Assembly: GCA_964393865.1 (NCBI GenBank)
Contig: CAYMUW010000003.1
Coordinates: forward strand, 68,497-132,496
Length of the DNA stretch: 64,000 nucleotides
DNA from: Suilimivivens sp964393865
Lineage (GTDB): Bacteria > Bacillota > Clostridia > Lachnospirales > Lachnospiraceae
Direction: 5' to 3'
A model generated the notes under the pieces. That model did not search any database and was not told the origin of the DNA. It saw nothing but the letters and a program-made list of their open reading frames with translations. The position numbers and the translations under genes are program-made. Position 1 is the stretch's first letter. Every line of letters begins with the position of its first letter. Below are positions 59,033 through 64,000 of the stretch, in pieces.

Positions 59033-60972
59033 TAATATTACGAGTGAGCCCTGGTATAGCTAATTCAATGTTAGAGTATGCCGCGGCTTATGAATTAGCA
59101 AAGGAATGCGGCACTGAATTAATTATTGATATTAGCGAACACGAAAATTCTATTATGCCCTTTATGCTGGATTATTTCAATATTCCGGATTTAATAAAGA
59201 TATCTTATCCAGTTGAGATAAATAAAGGTGGGCATGGAAGATGCAATTCAATTCAGCATGTCCTGTCTAAGAAGACCCCAGTAGTATTGATTCAAAGTGA
59301 GGAGTCTGAAAATGACAATTTCAATACATATTTGTATACAGGGATAGCAGATTCAAATGTGATAGAAATGGGGAAAAAACAGGATTTGTATCTGAACGGT
59401 TATTTTTTTGATCGTAAATTCCATGATAAATATTGGGACGAAGTAACAAGACAATTTGTTCCCAAAGAGAATTTCAGAGAAATCCGTGCTTTTGAGACAT
59501 ATATAGAAGGAAAAACATCGATTGCAGTGCACGTTAGGCGCGGTGATATGCTTTTTGCTGAGTGGGCACTTGAAATGGAGGATAACTATTACCTTGGCGC
59601 AGTGGAATGGTTTCGAAGACACTATAAGGGCTGTGTATTTTTTATTTTTTCTGATGATAAGAAATATGTTAGAGAATTGTTTGGCAGCAGCGATGATGTA
59701 AAATATGTAGATATGCTGGGTTTTGATGAGGCAGACTTGTTAGAGTTTGTATGTATTTCAAGGTGTACACATCGTATTTTAAGTAACAGCTCCACATATG
59801 GCAGGCTTGCAGATGACCTAAACGCAGGATTAAAAAAGATAACTGTCCGAAAGTGCGGCGGAGAGCCCCTTTCGGGCATCTTATACAGATGGAAGTTGTT
59901 TTTTATGCATTCAATATTTGGTGAGAAATATATGCCTTCGAAGTATGATTTCGGAATGTCGCCGGGGTTAATAGACAGATATAGCAGGCAATATAAGAAA
60001 CGATTGCAGAGAAATAAAAACAAAGAGCAACCCCGTTCATTTGATTTCAGTGATATCAATATCTGTAAAGATAATGCGGATGCTATTATGGATCAAATCG
60101 CATGCTGTTCGATAGGACTATATCCTGTCAAGGAAGAGTTTCGGAACGTGCTGCTGAAAGCAAAAATGGAATGTTTGTATTATTTGCAGAGATATGACCG
60201 ATTTATCGAGTTGTCTTATTCTTTATACAGTTCAGCAGCGGATGAAGAATGGTTTAGAAGAGAATTAATCGATGCGCTTACAGAAGAAGGGTATCAAAAG
60301 GAAGCACAGTTAGAGCAATGCCGAAACAATAGTAACAAGGGAACATGTATATGTGTATTCGCTGACAATCAGGGCAATATATACTCGCGTAATACAATGG
60401 AAATGCAATATGCAGATACTTTTGGACATCTTGGCTTTAATGTTCATTTGTTTTTAGGAGGTGCTGATAAGACATCTCAAGCATATGTAGAACAATCTGA
60501 GGGGGGGAGATATGTTAATTCTGCAGGAGTAAGATTACCATATTTTTGCCACTTGAAAAATCAGAATATGATAGGTCGTATTAAAGAACTTCGTGATGAT
60601 GCAGAAAGGTGTGTGGCATTTGTAAGGACAAAAGAGGATTTTTGTAATGTAGAAGGAATGACACGAATATTTCTTGATTATTCTGATCCATTGGATTATC
60701 TACATAGCGTAGGAGAACAAATGAAGCAAGATGATCTGCAATATTTGTATGAAAATGCGGATATTGTATTATCAGCAGATCCATGCATTATGGAGTTGTA
60801 TTCCGACAAAGTTATAGGACTACCAATCAGAAAACCGTATTTTGTATATGAGAATAGATTAAAATGGGGTTCATCTCATAGAATTAGCAGTGATTTGATT
60901 GATGTAGTTCTGAGTGTGGTCGCCCATAGACATTTTATAAAAAATGAAAAGAGCGTGCGGACATTTTTTTAG
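59029..60972 (+). CDS. GT11 fucosyltransferase-like domain fused to a C-terminal GT-like domain
   Basis: A 647-residue protein. The N-terminal ~290 residues are GT11: MIILRVSPGIANSMLEYAAAYELAKECG replaces the usual GLGNQMFQYA, and H168-VRRGDM is the donor motif. A basic linker (~320-345) and helical region follow, then a ~200-residue domain from ~435 (CICVFADNQGNIYSRNTMEMQYADTFGHLGF) with a GT-B N-terminal look but no full donor half. A G7 tract (60501-60507) lies in this second part. The end at 60972 abuts an acyltransferase remnant, so the C-terminus may have been changed by recombination. The substitution of NQ by NS in the first motif is unusual. Confidence 0.7.
   Translation: MIILRVSPGIANSMLEYAAAYELAKECGTELIIDISEHENSIMPFMLDYFNIPDLIKISYPVEINKGGHGRCNSIQHVLSKKTPVVLIQSEESENDNFNTYLYTGIADSNVIEMGKKQDLYLNGYFFDRKFHDKYWDEVTRQFVPKENFREIRAFETYIEGKTSIAVHVRRGDMLFAEWALEMEDNYYLGAVEWFRRHYKGCVFFIFSDDKKYVRELFGSSDDVKYVDMLGFDEADLLEFVCISRCTHRILSNSSTYGRLADDLNAGLKKITVRKCGGEPLSGILYRWKLFFMHSIFGEKYMPSKYDFGMSPGLIDRYSRQYKKRLQRNKNKEQPRSFDFSDINICKDNADAIMDQIACCSIGLYPVKEEFRNVLLKAKMECLYYLQRYDRFIELSYSLYSSAADEEWFRRELIDALTEEGYQKEAQLEQCRNNSNKGTCICVFADNQGNIYSRNTMEMQYADTFGHLGFNVHLFLGGADKTSQAYVEQSEGGRYVNSAGVRLPYFCHLKNQNMIGRIKELRDDAERCVAFVRTKEDFCNVEGMTRIFLDYSDPLDYLHSVGEQMKQDDLQYLYENADIVLSADPCIMELYSDKVIGLPIRKPYFVYENRLKWGSSHRISSDLIDVVLSVVAHRHFIKNEKSVRTFF
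60501..60507 (+). repeat. G7 homopolymer inside the GT11 fusion gene
   Basis: Seven G residues encode the end of S-E-G-G-R. A frameshift here would remove about 155 C-terminal residues but leave the GT11 domain intact. One of four G7-G9 tracts within 11 kb. Confidence 0.85.
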
Positions 60973-61566
60973 ACGCTCACACGCCCCTATTTCATTGGAA
61001 ATACAAAATATAAATTTGTTACAATAGCATTATTGGCGTTCTATATTATATTTAATTCTTTTCCAGAACAATTTAATAATATTTTTACTACTTTATTTTA
61101 CGGTGTACCAGTATTCTTTATAGGTAATTACATCGCTTGGAAGAAAGAAAATGGGGGGCTGGTATTGAAACCGGAAATTCTAATTATTGGTGTATTAATC
61201 GGTTTGCTCCTTAATTTTTCGAATATTATAGATGGAGTAATTGCATCCTTGATACATAAAGTAGGTTGTGTGGTATATGCGACATGTGCTTTTTTATGGG
61301 CTGTCTTCGCCCCAAATGTAGAAAGGGAAAATTGGTTGTATAAAAAGTTTGAGCTTATAGGTCGAAAGTATTATTTATGTTTCTTTGTTTTTCAATATAT
61401 GACTATAGAATGTGTAAAGATTTTTTCAAGTTATATTGAATTTGCTTATATTGATTATATTGCACCGATTACAGTAGTAATTCTTTTGCTTTTTGAGTCA
61501 TTTGTATTTGAGTTGGTAAAAAAATATATATCGATGGCTTATAGGTATTTGAGAGAGGACAACTGA
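60973..61566 (+). pseudogene. 5'-truncated acyltransferase-3-like membrane protein remnant
   Basis: The frame is open from directly after the previous stop to TGA at 61564-61566 but has no ATG with a ribosome site near its beginning; the first in-frame start-like codon is TTG 61033. The ~195 codons encode RPYFIGNTKYKFV, four or five hydrophobic helices and ELIGRKYYLCFFVFQYMTIE, resembling the C-terminal half of acyltransferase-3 (OafA-like) proteins, whose N-terminal catalytic histidine-containing half is absent. Probably a decayed O-acetyltransferase joined to the GT11 fusion gene by deletion. A G6 run lies at 61153-61158. Confidence 0.55.
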
Positions 61567-61949
61567 CCCTTTATTTCAGAATGAGTTACTTCTGATTTCC
61601 ACCCGAATTGCCGCTGAATTATAATGCAGATCTGTTCCATAAGTAGTTCAGTTTGACGGTTATTGTCAGTAAGGTGTGCAATTGGAATTTAAGTCGCAAG
61701 AATCGGGGAAATTGTGTGAATATTTGGTGCAATTATTTCATGAATATGGTATCATGATAAAGTGTTCATGGTTGAGTGCTTACAGCGTGTCTATAGTAAG
61801 CCCTCAAACGGTGCTTACAATTATTGTCAGTGACTATGATAGTTTTTTGTATGGCTGTAGATACCCCGCTGATGGGGTATGTTGTAAAAAAGAATAAAGG
61901 GAATAGCTGTTTATACGCTATATGGATGTTGCAAATGAGAAATTATTCT
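61567..61949 (+). other. 383-nt region without a convincing gene
   Basis: No protein with recognisable motifs is encoded. TTATTGTCAGT occurs twice (about 61660 and 61820), as does GTGCTTACA (about 61777 and 61812), suggesting a decayed or duplicated segment. An extended -10-like TGGTATCAT lies at 61747-61755 without a well-placed -35. A hairpin at 61861-61880 lies 69 nt before the next gene. A 73-codon frame at 61676-61897 has a TTG/GTG-type start and no family resemblance. Confidence 0.5.
61861..61880. promoter_or_regulatory. 7-bp GC-rich hairpin upstream of the radical SAM gene
   Basis: ATACCCC (61861-61867) and GGGGTAT (61874-61880) are perfect inverted arms around a 6-nt loop GCTGAT. The sequence after it is A-rich, not T-rich, so on the + strand it is not a terminator. 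It may affect leader RNA or bind a regulator. Confidence 0.45.
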
Positions 61950-63134
61950 ATGAAAAATTTGATATGGGGAAATCCCGGACATGAACTGGACATGATTGCA
62001 AACAGAATGCTTGATGAAAATAACCAATATTACTTAATTGGAACAGGAAAAGAAATCACTTCTTTTATCAAGAGGATAGGAAAAGAACTTATTGCAAATG
62101 GACAGTTGAAAGCCTGTGTATTGACAGAGAAAATTGAAAGGTACTTGGGGGGGGCACTTGAGATACCGATTATCAAAGATAGTGATATTCCACATAGTAA
62201 CTTAACGATGATAATATGTGTGTCTAGAGATTGGGGAAAGTATGAAGCGGTAAGGCAATTGTGCGCAGGGTATGGGTTTTATGAAAATATGCAGTTTTTT
62301 CAAGGCGAAATTTTTACAATGATTTATGAGGTATATATAAAAGAACAGATAAAGTTAGACCGTGTAGAAATTTTCATGACATCCTATTGCAGCCTTTCCT
62401 GCAAAAATTGTATTGCGTTTATTCCGTATTTTCAAGAAAGAAAACATATTCCACTGGAACAATTAGAAAAGGACGCAGATATACTTTTTTCTAAAGTAGA
62501 TTATGTTTTTAAACTGAAAATTCTTGGCGGAGAAGGTCTATGTTATCCCAATCTGATAGAATATATAGATTATTTGCATGAAAACCATGGAAGTAAAATA
62601 GGGACGTTAAGAATAGGAACAAATGGAACTATAATACCAAGTCCGGAGCTGTTAGAGGCATGTAAAAGAGATCAGGCAACTTTAGATATAAGTGATTATG
62701 CATTAGCTGTTCCAAATAAAAGTAAAATTGATGACATTATCAGTTTGTGCAAAGAAAGTGGAGTTCCGGTAGATATAAAACGTACGGGGGAGCAGTGGTT
62801 GGATATGGGATTTCCCGAGAACATTCCGGCAGAAAAGAATGAAGAGCAGTTAAGAAATCATTTTTCGAAGTGTGCTATGTTTTGCAGGGATTTTTATGAT
62901 GGTAAATTATTTTTCTGCTGTAGCAATTTTGCGGCAGTGACTGCCGGATTATGGAAGTTGGATGAAAATGATTACTTGGATTTAAGGCGTGAGTTCTCCA
63001 AAAAGGAATTGTTAGAATATGAACTTGGGTATAGTCATATGGGACATACTTCGTTTTGCAAGGTTTGCCGTGGGTGTTCGGATGAGGTAAATCCTTTTCA
63101 TGTGGAAGTGGCGAGACAGACCGTAGATAAATAG
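61950..63134 (+). CDS. Radical SAM enzyme with N-terminal Rossmann-like domain
   Basis: About 394 residues. N-terminal YYLIGTGKEITSFIKRIG...IPIIKDSDI resembles the Rossmann-like domain of genes 49155-57017. C147-S-L-S-C151-K-N-C154 is the CxxxCxxC cluster motif, KILGGEGLCYPNLIEYIDYL the GGEP-type strand, and late cysteines (CAMFCRDFYD, FFCCSN, CKVCRGC) suggest an auxiliary cluster. A G8 tract (62147-62154) lies in the N-terminal domain. The frame opens at 61824, but residues before 61950 look non-conserved; ATG 61926 or 61935 are alternatives and no strong ribosome site decides. Likely a radical modification of a sugar or of an attached group. Confidence 0.78.
   Translation: MKNLIWGNPGHELDMIANRMLDENNQYYLIGTGKEITSFIKRIGKELIANGQLKACVLTEKIERYLGGALEIPIIKDSDIPHSNLTMIICVSRDWGKYEAVRQLCAGYGFYENMQFFQGEIFTMIYEVYIKEQIKLDRVEIFMTSYCSLSCKNCIAFIPYFQERKHIPLEQLEKDADILFSKVDYVFKLKILGGEGLCYPNLIEYIDYLHENHGSKIGTLRIGTNGTIIPSPELLEACKRDQATLDISDYALAVPNKSKIDDIISLCKESGVPVDIKRTGEQWLDMGFPENIPAEKNEEQLRNHFSKCAMFCRDFYDGKLFFCCSNFAAVTAGLWKLDENDYLDLRREFSKKELLEYELGYSHMGHTSFCKVCRGCSDEVNPFHVEVARQTVDK
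62147..62154 (+). repeat. G8 homopolymer inside the radical SAM gene
   Basis: Eight G residues encode part of Y-L-G-G-A about 66-69 codons from the proposed start, upstream of the catalytic cysteines. A one-base slip would abolish the enzyme. Confidence 0.88.
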
Positions 63135-63146
63135 GGGGCTAGTAGT

Positions 63147-63863
63147 ATGAAAATATACACTAAAAGTGACTTGGTAGAATATATGAAAAATGACTGGATA
63201 ATGTCAATGCTTTTGGAAAATGAGACAAAGGAAGAGAAATCTGTTCGTACGAACCAATGGCTAAAGGAGATCGAGGCTAAAAGAATGATTTATGCAGATG
63301 TCTATGGGGATTTCCTGCAACAGTCAAATTCAGGATTGCGTGTATTAGACGTAGGTGGTGGATACAATTCATTAACAAAAGTAATGGCACAAAATGTAGA
63401 TTATACCTTATGTGATTTTTTGGCGCATGGGGGTCAGGCAGCTATATTACCGAGTATTGTTTGGGTGGATAGCGACTGGAATGATTATTATGCTCAGATC
63501 GGTCTGGGGGGGGGTAAAACAGAATTTGATGTGATTGTAGCAAATGATATTTTCCCGGATGTCGATCAAAGAATAGAGATATTTATTGAAAAAAGCTTAA
63601 AAATTGCCAAGGAAGTACGTTTGGTAATTACATATTATAACACTGCAAAATATTATTTAACTAAGCGTGTAGATGACTCAGAGCTAATGACTTTTTTATC
63701 ATGGGATGGAGAGATTATGGCAATGAAACTAGCTAAATATTTGGATAATCAATCTTTTTCCGCAGAGTTGAGATTCGTGATGGAGAATGAAACAAAAAGC
63801 ATATTTAGAAATGGTAGACAAGTAGCTTATGTAATTATTAGAGAATTACATAAGAATGGGTGA
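63147..63863 (+). CDS. Class I SAM-dependent methyltransferase
   Basis: A 238-residue protein. LRVLDVGGGYNSLTKVMA (about 64-81) is SAM motif I, YTLCDFLAHGG the second strand, and FDVIVANDIFPDVDQRIEIFIEKSL motif IV. The N-terminal ~55 residues are helical. A G9 tract (63506-63514) encodes LGGGK just before motif IV. It starts 12 nt after the radical SAM gene with GGGGG upstream. Substrate unknown; a glycan or its aminoacyl/sugar substituent is inferred from context. Confidence 0.82.
   Translation: MKIYTKSDLVEYMKNDWIMSMLLENETKEEKSVRTNQWLKEIEAKRMIYADVYGDFLQQSNSGLRVLDVGGGYNSLTKVMAQNVDYTLCDFLAHGGQAAILPSIVWVDSDWNDYYAQIGLGGGKTEFDVIVANDIFPDVDQRIEIFIEKSLKIAKEVRLVITYYNTAKYYLTKRVDDSELMTFLSWDGEIMAMKLAKYLDNQSFSAELRFVMENETKSIFRNGRQVAYVIIRELHKNG
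63506..63514 (+). repeat. G9 homopolymer inside the methyltransferase gene
   Basis: Nine G residues encode part of L-G-G-G-K at about codons 120-123 of 238. The frame is open at this length; a slip would remove the second half of the enzyme. Confidence 0.9.
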
Positions 63864-63937
63864 TTTAATGGTAAGAAGGAATTTAAGTTTGAAACAAATA
63901 AGTAGAAGACAGTCAAGAAACAAAGGGCATAGCAAAT

Positions 63938-63960
63938 AAACCATCTTATGAGGTGGTTTT
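63938..63960 (+). terminator. Candidate intrinsic terminator
   Basis: AAACCATCT (63938-63946) pairs with AGGTGGTTT (63951-63959) through one G-T pair around a 4-nt loop TATG, followed by only one further T (TTTT in all). The stem is stable enough but the T-tract is short, so termination may be partial. It would close the transcript 75 nt after the methyltransferase gene. Confidence 0.45.
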
Positions 63961-64000
63961 GAAAAGTAAATATAGACACAATACCTAATCAGGTAACAGG

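Noticed and set aside
61676..61897. 73-codon frame before the second radical SAM gene
   Set aside because: No ATG start, no recognised motif, and it overlaps the hairpin and the repeats of a decayed stretch.
441..63000. Many long open frames on the - strand and in other + frames
   Set aside because: They overlap clear genes, lack family motifs and ribosome sites, and have odd composition (rich in H, I, S); they are shadows of the + strand genes.
63868..63939. 23-codon frame with a basic product at the right edge
   Set aside because: Weak ribosome site (GGTGA) and its stop overlaps the base of the candidate terminator; likely chance.
1..64000. CRISPR arrays, tRNA/rRNA genes, transposases, phage genes
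   Set aside because: No regularly spaced repeats, tRNA-like cloverleaf or transposase motif was noticed on reading; this was by eye, not by a scanner.

Overview
The window is one continuous surface-glycan biosynthesis region. All convincing genes lie on the + strand, most separated by a few bases or by ATGA-type start/stop overlaps. GGAGG-type ribosome sites, moderate to low GC, TTG/GTG starts, CotH/VTC/DUF4956 genes and DltA/DltC-like genes point to a Gram-positive Clostridia member, most likely Lachnospiraceae. That assignment is inference; no rRNA or housekeeping marker is present. No tRNA, CRISPR array, intact insertion sequence or phage gene was seen.

Region 1 (1-14.7 kb): the end of a GH88/GH105-like hydrolase, a GT11 fucosyltransferase-like enzyme, a large CotH/lamin-tail surface protein, several GT4 transferases, a GINT1_N-like beta-propeller protein, a PglK/MsbA-type ABC exporter, two tandem paralogous polymerase-like membrane proteins, and a GT26-GT4 fusion. 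A perfect 13-bp inverted repeat follows the fusion gene. Region 2 (14.7-31.7 kb): four large polytopic GT-C-like proteins, a DPM1-type GT2 with a DUF2304 partner (a likely source of polyprenyl-phosphate sugar for the GT-C enzymes), an asparagine-synthase-like ligase lacking the glutaminase cysteine, and a CotH-VTC-DUF4956 module.

Region 3 (31.7-43.9 kb) is metabolically unusual. A class IV aminotransferase, an HpcH/HpaI aldolase and a fold-type III PLP decarboxylase-like enzyme are followed by a GT-B 'surface carbohydrate' protein, a CMP-sugar synthetase, a DRE-TIM aldolase with an extra C-terminal domain, and a KdsC-like phosphatase. Together they look like synthesis and CMP activation of a 2-keto-3-deoxy acid sugar without KdsA or NeuB. 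A fucosyltransferase-like gene, a hexapeptide acetyltransferase and a GT2 follow.

Region 4 (44-64 kb) starts with a second ABC exporter, two GT2 genes and a radical SAM gene. A DltA-like adenylation enzyme, a carrier protein and an SGNH-like protein follow (aminoacyl decoration of a glycan is likely). Then come an FkbM methyltransferase, two paralogous proteins of unknown function, a nucleotidyltransferase-like protein, a DUF268 methyltransferase-like protein, a DegT aminotransferase, a GT11 fusion, an acyltransferase remnant, a second radical SAM protein and a methyltransferase. Six proteins here carry a similar N-terminal Rossmann-like domain, and four genes carry G7-G9 tracts that could slip. 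A hairpin followed by TTTT lies near the right edge.

No initiating sugar-phosphate transferase (TagO/WbaP type) and almost no common sugar-nucleotide synthesis genes are visible, so the locus depends on genes elsewhere.
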